The notes under the pieces: model-generated
What the model was told of the DNA's origin: nothing
Database searches by the model: none
Seen by the model: the letters and a program-made list of their open reading frames with translations, nothing else
NCBI GenBank assembly: GCA_014529385.2
Contig: CM043958.1
Span: forward strand, 124,139,817 to 124,203,816
From: Adiantum capillus-veneris
Taxonomy: Eukaryota > Streptophyta > Polypodiopsida > Polypodiales > Pteridaceae
DNA length: 64,000 nucleotides
Reading direction: 5' to 3'
Shown here: piece by piece, positions 1-11,424 of the stretch
Layout of the letters: every line of letters begins with the position of its first letter
Position numbering within the stretch: the first letter of the stretch is position 1
Translations under genes and position numbers: made by a program

Positions 1-185
1 TTTAGGTTCATAAGGAGCCATGGAGCATGTCAAAAGAATAATACATCTCTTACCAAAGGGAATCTTGGGGACAAAGATGAAGTACTAAATACAACAAACA
101 TGAAAAATCTAGGTTCAACATTATGAGTTGTAGAATCCCATAGAAACTATTCAATATCTAGCCAAATTTGATCCTTATGACTAGA
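1..185 (+). mobile_element. Fragment of the TTAA-flanked DNA element family
   Basis: Bases 1-185 match 48317-48500 almost base for base in the same orientation, which lies inside the complete TTAA-flanked element at 47841-49161. The match stops abruptly at about 185, where ubiquitin-eS31 pseudogene sequence begins. The copy is cut by the window edge on the left and by a rearrangement or nested insertion on the right, so neither terminus is visible. Non-coding. Confidence 0.8.
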
Positions 186-470
186 GCATGGCGAGCTTTT
201 CCTTTTTCTTCTTGTGCTTGAGCTTTTTGAGCTTGATGTAAGTTTTTTTCTTTCTCTTCTTGGGTACAAGGTGGGGAGGGTGGACTCTTTCTAAATATTT
301 TAATCAGCCAATGTTTGTCCATCCTCAAGCTACTTCCCATCAAAACTGAGACGGTATTGATTGGGAGGGATTCCCTCCTTGTCCTGGATTTTAGTCTTCA
401 CTTTGTCCATAATTTCAGAGGACTCAACCTCGAGAGTGATGGTCTTGCCGGCCACTAAGTGACCAACTGT
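186..470 (-). pseudogene. RPS27A: Ubiquitin-ribosomal protein eS31 (S27a) fusion pseudogene
   Basis: Read on the minus strand, about 461 down to 285 encodes a decayed ubiquitin: [12 protein letters not shown], then [10 protein letters not shown], then LEDGQTLAD and KESTL are recognisable. From about 275 to 186 the frame gives a lysine-rich stretch (KKRKKKTY, then KHKKKK, KLAML) matching the start of the eS31 extension that follows ubiquitin in the conserved UBQ-eS31 fusion. The ubiquitin start is lost, a TAG replaces the codon before LEDGQ, and at least one frameshift separates the two parts. The eS31 zinc-ribbon end is absent because the sequence switches to a repeat at 185. No introns are seen, so it may be a processed copy; a decayed genomic copy is also possible. 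Confidence 0.85.
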
Positions 471-1479
471 TGTTTTTCTTTTTTCTGAGATTGGGGGTCC
501 TACCTACTACTAAAGATCATCTTTCAAAGTTTTCAATTCGTAGGGAGTTTTTTCTCTCCTCCTCCAGGATCTGATAAGGTTTTGCTTTGTTAATAAAAAG
601 GCCGCAAAGGCCCCTCCCTCCACAATTTTTGAATGCATAGAGATCACCCTTGACTAGAATCCCAATGCGCTAAACCAACCATGCAGACCTGCTCGTTGCC
701 AGGGGCCTCAACTTTACAAAGCCTTATTTGCACCTCCCAACATTCCTTCTCCCTCTTGCCCAAAACCTCCTAGCGCTTGCATCACATCATTGCCAAGCTC
801 AACCCCGAGCGCAAAATTTTGCACAGATTGGCCCTCCATCCTCTGCTTTATGGCTCAGATAGCATACACCCCCCCGCAATGGGCATCATGAGAGATTCAC
901 CGTTTTTTCTGTAGCCCCCTACTACGAACACAAAAAAACAATCAACATATATAATCTCACTTACTCCAATTTTCACACAAGCTTAGATTATCATAAAGAG
1001 TTCCCAGAAGATTGCAGAGAAGCCAATGCAAATCGAAGACACTGATTACGGAAAGGGTTGCGGAGCCACTTAGGGGTTGAAGATGGACTGCAGGTTGAGT
1101 TGCTCAAAGCATGGGTGGCAGGGCTAGCATTGGAGCCACGTGAGGTCACGTGCGATTTTGACTGTCATGAAAACGAAGCGCTAGGTGATGCCCAAAACGG
1201 GCTGCATGTAGTAGCTCACGTAATCGAGCTTACCGGGTATCGTTTGACCTTGGAGCGCCCGCCTAATTAACTGGCTGATCAGATCTTGCATGTTCCAACA
1301 CCGACATTGCAACAGTGCTGCACGATGAACGTGAGCATGGTGCTGACGTTGCTTGAAAACTCATCTTACGTTTGATCATGATGCAACAGGTGCTGCTATG
1401 CCTGCGTTGCTGAAATTAAAGCCATGACCACCATGATCAGAACTCTAAGGAGCTTGGAACAAAAGAAGAACGCTAAGGA

Positions 1480-1480
<1 letters not shown>
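471..1480. other. No recognisable gene
   Basis: Short open frames only (the longest, 1058-1270 plus, resembles nothing I know). No RNA gene or terminal repeat was found. Confidence 0.5.
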
Positions 1481-1518
<38 letters not shown>

Positions 1519-1637
1519 GAGTTCGTGCCGACGCGGACTGTTTTGGAGAGTTTTCTTTAAGAGAAAATCTTGTGCTGACAGCCCCGACTCCTAGATAATT
1601 GATTGAACGCTCTCTCTCTCTCTCTCTCTCTCTCTCA
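1481..1637. repeat. Two (CT)n microsatellites with similar flanks
   Basis: (CT)n tracts lie at about 1485-1515 and 1610-1637. Each is followed by a related segment (AAAGAGTTCGTGCCGACGCG versus AACTCTCTAAAAGTGTCCATG), suggesting a decayed local duplication that includes the microsatellite. Confidence 0.75.
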
Positions 1638-1674
1638 AACTCTCTAAAAGTGTCCATGCCGGCGCGCGCCCTTT

Positions 1675-2172
1675 GAAATAGTTTTTTAAAAAAGGAAAAA
1701 TTAGCAAAATACCCCTCTAATTTGTGGAAATTCCCAAACAGTCTTGTATTTATTTTGGTTAGATTCTTCAAAATTTTTAATCTTTTTTCCTTTTTGAAGA
1801 TTGAGATCCATTTTTCAGTGCTTAGCATATAATTTTTCACAAAATGACCTCACAAAAAAGGCGATTACGTTTAAAATTAATGAAGCAATTCATCTCCAAA
1901 GCCTACATAACCAACTCAAATTCCAGTTTTAACATCTTGTATGATAGAAAATAAACCTTCTTATGAAAAGCTACAATTTTTTTTTAATTTTGGAGAACTT
2001 TACTATCACAACCGGGGGTATTTTGGGAATTTTGGAAAATTTGAAGGGCATTTTGAGAATTTATGACAAAATATTGGGGGTATTCTGGGAATTTTTGAAA
2101 TTTGAAGGATATTTTGGAAATTTCCACAAGTTAGAGGGGTATTTTGGTAATTTTCCCTTTTTTTGAGAGGAA
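1675..2172. repeat. Inverted repeat enclosing an AT-rich minisatellite
   Basis: Bases about 1680-1730 are the reverse complement, with a few mismatches, of about 2108-2166 (the arm contains TTAGAGGGGTATTTTG). Between them, 2010-2165 holds several degenerate units of about 30 bp built on GGGTATTTTGGGAATTTT and GAAAATTTGAAGG. Non-coding, foldback-like. Confidence 0.7.
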
Positions 2173-2185
2173 AAACATGGTGTTG

Positions 2186-2186
<1 letters not shown>

Positions 2187-2264
<78 letters not shown>

Positions 2265-2267
2265 GAT
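2187..2267. repeat. Compound (CA)n(GA)n microsatellite
   Basis: About 45 bases of (CA)n run directly into (GA)n interrupted by a single GC. Confidence 0.95.
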
Positions 2268-2619
2268 GCTGATTAAGATGCTCCTATTATTGTATCACAC
2301 TAATGTGGTGCTAAGAGCAATGACAAGTGTTTTGTTGTAAAGATTTATGCAGTGCGTGCCAACTTGGTCTGGTACTGAGAGCGATATTAATATGCGACAA
2401 TGTTTTTTTGTAAAGTGTTATGCATTGTGTGCCATTTTTAGGAGGTTGCAAAAAGCAACACGTTATGTAAAACTATGAGAAGTTTGGTTGGCTAGTCATG
2501 TAATGAACTAAATATTGAAAGCCGTAGTATAGTGAGATGCTCTAACACTTGAAGTAATGCCCAGTTGTTGCATGCAAGGGCCAACGTTCAAAAAAACTTT
2601 TTAGACCAACCAAGTAATC
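2268..2619. other. No recognisable gene
   Basis: AT-rich sequence before the truncated copia element. No LTR, primer site or coding similarity was found. Confidence 0.5.
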
Positions 2620-3200
2620 AAGAATTTCCTTGATGATTACTCCAGGCATGCATGGGTGTATCCGCTTAAAGCAAAGTACGAAGTGTTTTTGTGCTTCAAA
2701 CAATTTCTGGCTATGGCTGAAAATGTCTCAAAATTTACTATGGTCACCCTCCGTTCAGATCGAGGGGAGGAGTACATGTCTCATAAATTTAATGCATTTT
2801 TGGCTAGTCGTGGGATAAAACACCAATATACAATGTCATATACGCCTCAACAAAATGGTGTTGCTGAGAGAAAAACCAGGTCACTTACAAAAATGGCACG
2901 ATGTATGGTCAAAAGTCAAGCTTTGCCGCATTTATTTTGGCTTGAGGCCATCATGTGTGCCACTTATGTACTTAAGAGGTGCCCTACAAAAGCTTTGTAG
3001 TCTATGACTCCATATGCAACATGACATGATAGAAAGCCTTCTATTGAGCACATGCATGTTTTTGGCTATTTGGCATATGCTTTGGTGCCATAAATGCAAC
3101 CCAAAAAATTAGATGATAAGGGTGCCAACCAATGTATTTTTATTGGTTATAGTGCTGAAAGCAAGGGTTACAGGTTATATCATTTGTAAACAAAGTGTAT
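2620..3200 (+). pseudogene. Ty1/copia integrase fragment
   Basis: The frame starts inside the catalytic core with FLDDYSRHAWVYPLK (first catalytic Asp at about 2632-2637) and continues with LRSDRGEEYMSHKF (second Asp) and TPQQNGVAERKTRSL (catalytic Glu), the order D, D, E expected of copia integrase. It reads on as PHLFWLEAIMCATYVL, a stop at 2998-3000, then MTPYA and a tryptophan codon turned into TGA. The zinc finger, protease and gag that should precede it are absent, so the 5' part is lost. It continues into the RT fragment on the same strand. Confidence 0.93.
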
Positions 3201-4930
3201 CTTGGTCTCACGAGATGTTGTGTTTGTGGAGGGTTCTATTCAGTCCTTGCTGTCATGTACTGGAGACAATAATGTAAGCTCACAGGACACCTATGACACT
3301 TTCTTGCCTCTTTTTAGTGGTGGAAGTTTGAATGTAAATTGCAATGAGGCAAATGTACAGCCTATGGGGTTTTTTGAAAATGTTATAGATCAGCCTGTTA
3401 CTGATGCAAATGTACATGATGTACTTGATGAGGAAATGATTGAAAATGAGCAGGCTAGAGGTATGCCAAAATGGCTGGTGCATACTTTGCGTGTGATAGT
3501 AAATTGGATGCACCTTTCTCTAGTCGTACTCGTTCAGGTTCTCACCATGCATCTTATGCATCAGATTGTTATGCTTTGGCTGTGTCCACCTTATGTAATA
3601 TTGATGAATCTCTATCCTTTGATGAAGCAAAAAAATAAAAAAATTCGATGGCTTCCATGCAATCAGAATATGATGCACTTATAGAAAATGATACATGGAA
3701 TTTATGTGATTTGCCTCTTGGAAAAAAGGCCATTGGTACAAAGTGGGTTTACAAATTGAAATGCAAGCCAAATGGTGAGATTGATCGCTATAAGGCTTGA
3801 CTTGTTGCAAAGGGTTATGCACATAAAAAAGGCATAGATTATGAAGAGACTTTTGCTCCCACTTGTCATATGACTACTATGCGTTTTCTATGTGCATTAG
3901 TAGCTCATTTTGGTTGGAATGTACATCAATTAGACATTGTTATCGCTTTCTTGAATGGTTACATATGTGAGGAAGTTTATGTAACGTAGCCTCGCCATTT
4001 TGTCATTAAAGGGCAGGAAGATAAAGTGTGCAAATGTAAGAAAGCTTTGTATGGGTTGAAGCAATCTCCTCTTGCTTGGTATGAGAAGGTTGACACTCAT
4101 TTGGTCAAATGAGGCTTTTGTAACAATCCAACGTTAACAAAAAGCACATTGTATGTAAAGCGTGAGGGTGATGTACTTCTCATTGTGGTTCTCTATGTGG
4201 ATGATTTGTTGATCACTGGACCAAATGAGAGACATATTGCTGAATTTAAGGCTGATTTGAATGCTAGTTTCAAGATGAAAGATTTGGGGCTGTTGCATCA
4301 TTAGTTGGGCATACAGTTTAAGCAGTGTGATGGTGGTATTGCCTTGTGTCAGAGAAGTTACATAGAGACATTGCTATGTAAGTTTGGACTCAAGGATTGC
4401 TAACCTATTGCCAGTCCCATGGAAACATGTTTGAAATTGAGTCTTCATGATGCTAGTGATCCTGCCAATGTCACTCTTTACTAAACTGTTGTTGGCTGCC
4501 TTATTTATGTATGCAACACAAGGTCGGATATGCAGTTTGTAGTCTCACTGATCATACAATTCATGCATAGCCCAGGGTCCAAGCATTGGCAGGATGTCAA
4601 GAGGATTTTTTTGCTACTTGAGTGACACTTTACATCTTGGCTTCTTTCATCTCAAGAGGAGATCATTGCCGCCAGACTTACATGATTTTTTGGACTCAGA
4701 TTCGGCTGGTTGTTTTGACATGCGAGTGTCCACGAGTGGTTTTTGTTTCATGCTTGGGAGTTCATGCATATCATGCTTGAGAAGAAATCTATTGTGGCCA
4801 CTTCCAGTTGTGAGGATGAGTACATGGAATTTTTCACAGCTACGATTGAGTGTGTATGGCTCAGACGCCTTATGGCCGATTTGCGTGTTGGACAGGACAC
4901 TGCCCACACTATCTACACTGACAGTTAGAG
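3201..4930 (+). pseudogene. Ty1/copia reverse transcriptase-RNase H pseudogene
   Basis: After a divergent linker, a copia RT begins near 3648: ALIENDTWNLCDLP, GTKWVYKLKCKPNGEIDRYKA, LVAKGYAHKKGIDYEETFAP, LDIVIAFLNGYICEEVY, LYGLKQSPLAWYEK and the polymerase motif LYVDDLL (about 4192-4212). RNase H follows (LDSDSAGCFD, STSGFCFMLG, SIVATSSCEDEYMEF, WLRRLMADL) in two frames that switch near 4780. At least six in-frame stops interrupt it, including 3798-3800 and 4110-4112 (Arg CGA read as TGA) and 3987-3989 (CAG read as TAG). No LTR was found on either side. A dead element in an advanced state of decay. Confidence 0.95.
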
Positions 4931-5637
4931 TGTATTGGTTTCACGTCATATTCAAGAACTCAATTACATCAGTTACATGAGTTACATCCACAATTCAAGA
5001 GAACAAGTCCTTATATAGAATTCTGAAGCACATGCTGCCTTTTATATCTCCACTTATCCTAAGGTTTATTCGAGTCTACAATATTCATCTTCTACACCAC
5101 TCAACTAGTTAAAAAGCCACAAAAATGGCACCGATCAGGATTCTAGTAAATGAGACATAGCTTTTGTATGTGGAATCAAAACTTCATGAAATTTCTTACG
5201 TATGGGTTTAAGATATAAAAAAAGTCTTTAAAAATGCAATTTACATGAAAAGCTTAAAAATAAAAATTTTACTCTTATAAAATTATCAAATTATACATAA
5301 AATGGAACTTCACTACTTAACATGGAGTTGTAAAAGATGCCCAGGAAAAGATATCGACAATCTTTGAATATAGGTAAAAAAAACTTAGTACATCTATCAC
5401 ATACCTATTGAGGTATTTTCCAAAGAATTTGGGGTCTACTTAAAGACAATTTGATTTACTTTCAAAAGAGTAGCAAAAATTGTCTGTCTTAATAAATTAG
5501 TTATCAAAGATATCCATGGAAAGACACCTGTAAACCTTCATTTAGCTTTGTATTATTTTTTATCAACTCTAATTCCATCAAAGATTTTTATACCTATGTA
5601 ACATCAGTAGTGTTGGAGATTTTTTCACAAAAGTCTC
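4931..5637. other. No recognisable gene
   Basis: AT-rich sequence after the copia relic; no LTR copy, coding frame or RNA gene seen. Confidence 0.5.
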
Positions 5638-6035
5638 TTAACACTAGTCCTATAATTGGACACTTAAGTGTTTTGTTTTCCTACCAAGTTTTGGAAAATT
5701 TTTTATCAAGCTAGAAAGAAGTTTTTCATACCTTTCTTCTATCATAGGTTGGTTATAAGGGAAAGAAAACAATGGATTTTTCTCCATATCAAAATACAAT
5801 CCCTATGGAGAGAATTAGGGTAAGTCCATAATTTTTAGTAAAATTTGAAGCCGTTTTACAAAAAAAAATCATAAATTTTTTATATCTTTTTGTAGAGATG
5901 GATTTTTTAATGTTTATAAAAGCCAAGTGTTAGTACTTAGTGTTACAAAACAATAGAATGCCCTGCAAAGACTAGTTTCCAAGTCACATGTAAGTTATGG
6001 GCATAATTTTATACTTAAGCACCACTACAAGAGGG

Positions 6036-6103
6036 AGAGAGGGAGAGAGAGAGAGAGAAGAAGAAGAAGAAGAAGAAGAAAAAGAAGAAGAAGAAGAAGA
6101 AGA
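6036..6103. repeat. (GA)n/(GAA)n microsatellite
   Basis: A (GA)n tract passing into (GAA)n, starting 13 bases inside the left CACTA terminus. Confidence 0.95.
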
Positions 6104-6500
6104 GAGTTTTAACGTCGTAGAGACCTTAAAGATCTAGTCGACGAGGAGTTGAACTCAAGACCTGTCATTCAAGAGGGAAATGGCATAACCAATAAACCAC
6201 ACTTGGGTGATAGAAAGGTTATACCATTTTCCTCCTTTTATTGGCACACACACCCACCCACCCACACCCACCCGAGAAGAAGAGAGTTTAATTTAACATC
6301 GTAGGAAACTATCCCAAGAGACCTTAAAGATCTAGCCAACGAGGAGTTGAACTCAAGACCTGTTATTCAAGAGGGAAATGGCATAACCAATCTACCACAC
6401 TTGGGTGATAGAAAGGTTATACCATTTTTCTCTTTTTATTGGCACACACACACACACACACACACACACGAGAAGAAGAGAGTTTTAACGTCGTAGTAAA
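6101..6500 (-). repeat. Tandem SINE-like units with tRNA-type A and B boxes
   Basis: Two copies of a unit of about 185 bp (about 6101-6290 and 6283-6470) and the start of a third (6476 on), separated by CA-rich tracts. On the minus strand each unit carries an A-box-like TGGTTTATTGG (6199-6189) or TGGTAGATTGG (6397-6387) and a B-box-like AGTTCAACTCC (6155-6145; 6353-6343), 44 nt apart as in a tRNA gene. The acceptor stem does not pair, so it is not a working tRNA. This fits the head of a tRNA-derived SINE duplicated in tandem. The family is not recognised. Confidence 0.6.
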
Positions 6501-6524
6501 CTATCCCAAGAGACGTTAACGATT

Positions 6525-6730
6525 AGGTAAGATGTAGACTTACATTAGATTAGATTTAGGTTTATTTAGGTTATATTAGATTAGATTTAGGTTAATTTAC
6601 GTTAGATTTAGATTTACGTTAAATTAGATTAGATTTATGTTTATTTTGAGTTTAAGATTAAATTAGATCTAAATTTATGTTTGATGGACTAGCTTATTTT
6701 AGATTTAGGTTAGATTTTAGTGCATGTCAA
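6525..6730. repeat. Degenerate TTAGATTAGATTTAGGTT minisatellite
   Basis: About 200 bp of irregular TTAGATT/TTTAGGTT units. It recalls the plant telomere unit TTTAGGG but lacks its phasing, so I call it a simple minisatellite. Confidence 0.7.
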
Positions 6731-7332
6731 TGAAGGTGCGCTCATGATGGTAAGCATTGTATGAAAAACACTTGCTCATATGAAAAACACTCCGTTTTCC
6801 TACATGAGAAAATTTCCTGTGCTCACAGCCTCGACAGTCCATGCGGACCGGCAATTCCACCTGCATGTTCGACTCTGCTACCATACAATAAGCCATCATG
6901 ATCAGCCAATGGAAGAGAAAATTGAGCCTACACAAAAATTAGTGATGCAAGATGACAATTCCAAGGGTCACACACACACACACACACACACATACCACAG
7001 CCCGTCAAATCTAGAGTAAGAATTAAGTGCTTTGAGCAGGCATCAGCTACATTGCAAGAATGGCGTACCTGCATGCTACATACAAAGATCTACTATGAAA
7101 AGATGTTAAGATGCTGTGAAATGCTATAGCTAGAGAAGAGGCAAAGGGGTTTTGTCCACTACATGCACTATTGTGTAGACGTGGGTGTGTAGATTTCTTG
7201 TACCCACAAATATAGGCATTGACCAATAAAGAAGATATTATAACCCGGTGGTTCTGATCTCCGTGCACCTCTAGACCGAGTTGTGAGGGGATTGGACATG
7301 ACTAGAGAATGTGAGGTAGTTTACAGTGTGAA

Positions 7333-7398
<66 letters not shown>

Positions 7399-7459
7399 AC
7401 TAAGAATTCCAATAGAAGATTAAATTTTTTGTCCAAGTTATAAGTTTTTTACCCTCATT
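6731..7459. other. CACTA leader with two microsatellites
   Basis: Upstream of the transposase gene. It holds (CA)n at about 6969-6994 and a long (GA)n at about 7335-7394, 66 bases before the transposase ATG. No coding similarity; presumably promoter and leader of the CACTA gene. Confidence 0.5.
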
Positions 7460-10400
7460 ATGAGTAGTGACGAGGATATGGAGCCGTCCAACCGAAACAC
7501 TTATCTCTCAATGAGGATCTTATGTCCTTGTAATCAATGCAAGCATGCTGTGCGACGGACAAGACGCGTTTCTTTGAAACACGTTCACGAATTTGGCGAG
7601 TTTGATCCATGTATTATAGATCGAGTTGTTGCCAATTATAACTTTTCGGACTCTGACGGTGGCCAACATGCAGCAATCTTGCAACCCAATAGACGTGTTC
7701 GCAGGCGCTTTGGTCAAGCAGCATATGTGAGGCCACAAGATGTAGCCTCTGACAGCTTGGGGGATGATCATGCAGACCACATTCCCAACAAGGCAATGTT
7801 TGAGCCCAAGATCGATGAAATGATCGAGACGATCATGGATTCAGAAAGGCTTATCTATGATGATATGAAAAGTGAAGCCGATACGCCATTGTATAATGGA
7901 GCACGTGTGTCTAGATTGAAGGCGCTCCTGGTTCTTCTCAACATGAAGACAAAGTTTAGAAGGAGTGACACTAGCGTCACAGTGCTTTTCAGGTGATCTA
8001 TTACAATTAGTTTACTTTAATAAAAAACTCTAGATGTATAATGATCTGATAGATTTTTACACAATTGTACCGTATTTTTTTCGTTGTGTAGATTGCTCAA
8101 AGAGCACATACTGCCAGCTGATAATGTGATGCCAGATTCCACAGAGGAAGCAAGAAAGATTTTGCAAAACTTGGGGATGGATTACAATTCGATCCACGCT
8201 TGTCCTAACGACTGCATTCTTTTCAGAGGGGAATACATAGACATGGAGAAGTGTCTGAAATGTGATTCTGAGAGATATCGAGTAGATCTCGACAGAACAA
8301 AAATTCCGCAAAAGGTTTTGCGACATTTTCCTCTGCTTCCTCACATCAAGCATTTCTTCAAATGTAAGTCCATGGCCGCCCTCGCATCATGGCATGATGA
8401 GAATAAATCTTCGGATGGTATGCTATGGATTCCTGCAGATTGTGCAGCTTGCAAACATATAGATGAAACATGGTCGGATTTTACTAGGGAAGCTCGAAAG
8501 TTGCACTTAGGCCTGGCTATGGATGGCGTAAATCCATTTGGTCAGATATCAACATCTTACAATGTATGGCCCGTTGTCATCGTCACTACAACATTCCCCC
8601 ATGGTTGACTACGAAGAAGGGGCACCATGGCTAAGCTTGATTGTGTCGGGGTGATATAAAGTGAAGAATATGGATGTGTATCTTCGTCCACTATTGGAAG
8701 AGCTACAACAATTGTGGATTGACATAGAAGTGGTGAATATGAGCGGACACACAAGTCGAAGGAATTTTTTGATCAGAGGCATTCTAATTTGGACCATGCA
8801 TGACTATCCCAGACTAGAAGAATGCTCAGGTGATTTACACTCCTCACTCAAACACTGTAAATATTGGTTTTTCTCAAGCTTATCTATTATCATGTGTATA
8901 CATGCAGGGCTTCAAACAAGCGGATACAGAGCATGTGTCACATGTGGACCTAGACTGAATGCACGTCGGGCGCCCTCATTGAAGAAGCAAATCTACGAAG
9001 GTCATCAAGCGTATCTTCCAGAGAATCATGTGTTACGCAACGACTTTTTGGGAAGAGAGCCACTGAGGATGTCTGCACAAGCATGGTTAGAGCAGAAGGA
9101 GATGTGTGATGACGGTTTGCCCCCAGGGATGAAGAGACTATGTTCATAGTGGGAATTGTGTAACAAATTCGTGTGTGGACTTTAATATCATTACTGTACG
9201 TGTTTTGCAGTTTATTTTACCGGTGGCCATTGAGGGATGTTTGTCTCATGACGTCCGTAACACAATCTACAAACTTGCGAAGTTGGTGCAATGGATCTCA
9301 CAAAAGGAGATCAACGTAGACTCCATACCATTTGCCAAACTAAATGCTGTGGAGGTTGTGTGCATGTTTGAGAAACACTTTCCTACTACCATGCTAACCA
9401 TTCAGTGCATCTTCTTGTTCACATAGTTGATGAGGTGGAAATAGCTGGCACAGTACATTCCAGATGTATGTTCTTTTTAGAAAGTTTCATGAAAACGCTC
9501 AAGGGATATGTGCGTCAAAAGGCACGTCCGGAGGGTAGCATGGCAGAAGGTTGGCTGGTATCAAAGTCCCTATTGTACATAGGAGAGTGGCTAGACAGAT
9601 TTGATAAAGCTCGAGACACGCTATGGTGAACCATAGATGATGAGCGCATATCTAGGATTGTCATGTGCAATCTCGGTGTTGAGAAGAAGATGACGGAAGA
9701 TCTAGAGGCTAAAATCAACCGATTTTGCATGCTTCACAATCCAGTGATGCAAAAGTGGACTTCACAATATGAGGATGCAAAGCAAGAGCGACAAAGGGCA
9801 CGATTCAAGTGGAGACGGGGAAGACAACCACTGATGCACTATCGGACGGGTTTGGGGATCCTACCAGCATTCATGAGCTTAAGATAGTTGCACAACCCAT
9901 TGAAAAGCGCACAACAGTGCGGTGAAGAAGTGACTGAGAAGGAGTGGGAGTACTCTCGAGGTTGCGTGACCAAGGTAAGTTTGCAATGTACGACTAGTGA
10001 CTTTCTAGATGTTTGAACGGCCCATAATCTTTGTTGGTTGTAATATAAGTCATACACAGCAGCATGGTGTAAAGGTCGACATTTTAGGGTGGAACGGATT
10101 GACAAAAAGCGTTTTACTCAAGATTGTGGAATCATGGGAAAATTTGAACAGTCTAGTCGATGACGGTCCTCTGATGCAGATCCTGTGGTGGTGGAACTTA
10201 CTTACTTCGGCACGCTACAAGAGATTTTGAGGATCGATTATATAGGATTTTTTGTCGACTTGTTCGACGTGCAATGGTTCAAGATAATCATGGAGGGTTG
10301 CAACGCTACTGTGCATAGAGGAGAGTCTGGTTTTCTTGAGGTGGATGTAACTAAGAAATGGACTGACCTAAGAGACACTTTTGTACTACCCGAGCATTGT

Positions 10401-10792
10401 GAACAAGTAAGTATGTAAATAGTTAACATCCCATTTTAGAAGTTATGTGCTTGGAAGCTCTCATGTAAGTTATGTGGCTCTGGCAGGTGATATTTCATCC
10501 TACAAAGTCTACATCAAACTGGTGGTACGTCATAGAGGTAGCCCCTCATAGTGCACGGACGTATGAAGTCTACCATGTGCCAACCACAACGGCATCAATG
10601 GAGGAGATCGGAGAAGATGCTCAGTCAGGAGCCGCTGAGGTGGTGCCAGACGAGCATCAAGCTGCTACTCTCTATGGGGTGCATGCAGAGGATCTACAAA
10701 ATGAAACGGGGGACATCTGTTTAAACGGAGAGCTCTATATAGATATAGGAATTTATGCTGAGCTTTGCGAGGATAAGAGACAGACCTCTTAA
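7460..10792 (+). pseudogene. CACTA Tnp2-type transposase, multi-exon, broken
   Basis: The ATG at 7460 opens a transposase-associated region (ILCPCNQCKHAVRR). The exon ends at 7992 and an intron (7993-8091, GT..AG) restores the frame exactly to FRLLKEH. Then comes the Tnp2 core: CPNDCILFRGEY, CLKCDSERYR, KSSDGMLWIPADC, LAMDGVNPFGQISTSYNVWPVV, with a frameshift near 8600, and NMDVYLRPLLEELQQLW. A 78-nt intron (8830-8907) interrupts SG|LQTSGYRACVTC. A DUF4218-like part (LPVAIEGCLSHDVRN, LKGYVRQKARPEGSMAEG) spans about 9210-9620, and a DUF4216-like part (YFGTLQEILRIDYIG) about 10190-10560, with an intron at about 10409-10487. Stops and frameshifts near 8600, 9148, 9420 and 9628 kill it. The family acts in the nucleus, binding the element's ends and cutting them. 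Confidence 0.92.
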
Positions 10793-10990
10793 AGCCATAA
10801 ATATTGTATTTGAACAATCTAGCTCCGTTTTATAATGTATATTGTATTCACGTGGCTTTTTGTCCATTTTTGTATATATGCATCATTATATTTAATGGTC
10901 ATTGCATCATTGTGTCATTGTATTTAATGGTCTTTGCGTCCACTCCAGGTACGTATGCTCTAAGTATGTTCTCACAAGCAGGGACGACGA

Positions 10991-11234
10991 GCACTGTGCT
11001 CCGCGTGGGATAGAGACTGAAGCTGCAATCGCGAAGCTGGTTTGCTCAATATAGATGCTGCTCGTCCCACCACTAGATCTAGCTGATCGGGTGAAAGAGA
11101 CACTAAGAAGCACTACTACTGCTTCTCAGCCTCTCTTTCACCCGATCAACTAGATTTAGTGGTGGAGTAAGCAACTTCTATGAGCAGACCTTCGTGATGC
11201 AGCTTCAGTTTCCATCGCATTCGGAGCGCAGTGC
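10991..11234. repeat. Near-perfect 245-bp foldback inside the CACTA element
   Basis: Arms of about 120 bases (10991-11112 and 11115-11234) are inverted copies: GCACTGTGCTCCGCG begins one and CGGAGCGCAGTGC ends the other; the centre holds GATCGGGTGAAAGAGA opposite TCTCTTTCACCCGATC. The loop is only a few bases. It lies between the two CACTA genes. It could be a nested MITE or an inverted duplication able to give hairpin RNA. Confidence 0.88.
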
Positions 11235-11303
11235 TTTTACAAATTCACAGAAATTCAACGAAATATCTCTACACAGGAATCTCTAGCTCCCCCTTTATGA
11301 GTC

Positions 11304-11305
<2 letters not shown>

Positions 11306-11358
<53 letters not shown>
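11306..11358. repeat. (TC)n microsatellite
   Basis: Long TC tract upstream of the second CACTA gene. Confidence 0.95.
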
Positions 11359-11359
<1 letters not shown>

Positions 11360-11424
11360 TTGTCCATGTTTTCTTCTCCATTCATTGAATATTAAGTTTA
11401 AATGTTCGTGTGTTTAATGCAGGT

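Noticed and set aside
6145-6199. A functional tRNA gene on the minus strand
   Set aside because: The A and B boxes are spaced correctly, but the acceptor stem does not pair and the unit is tandemly repeated.
6525-6730. Interstitial telomere repeat
   Set aside because: Units are irregular TTAGATT/TTTAGGTT without phased TTTAGGG.
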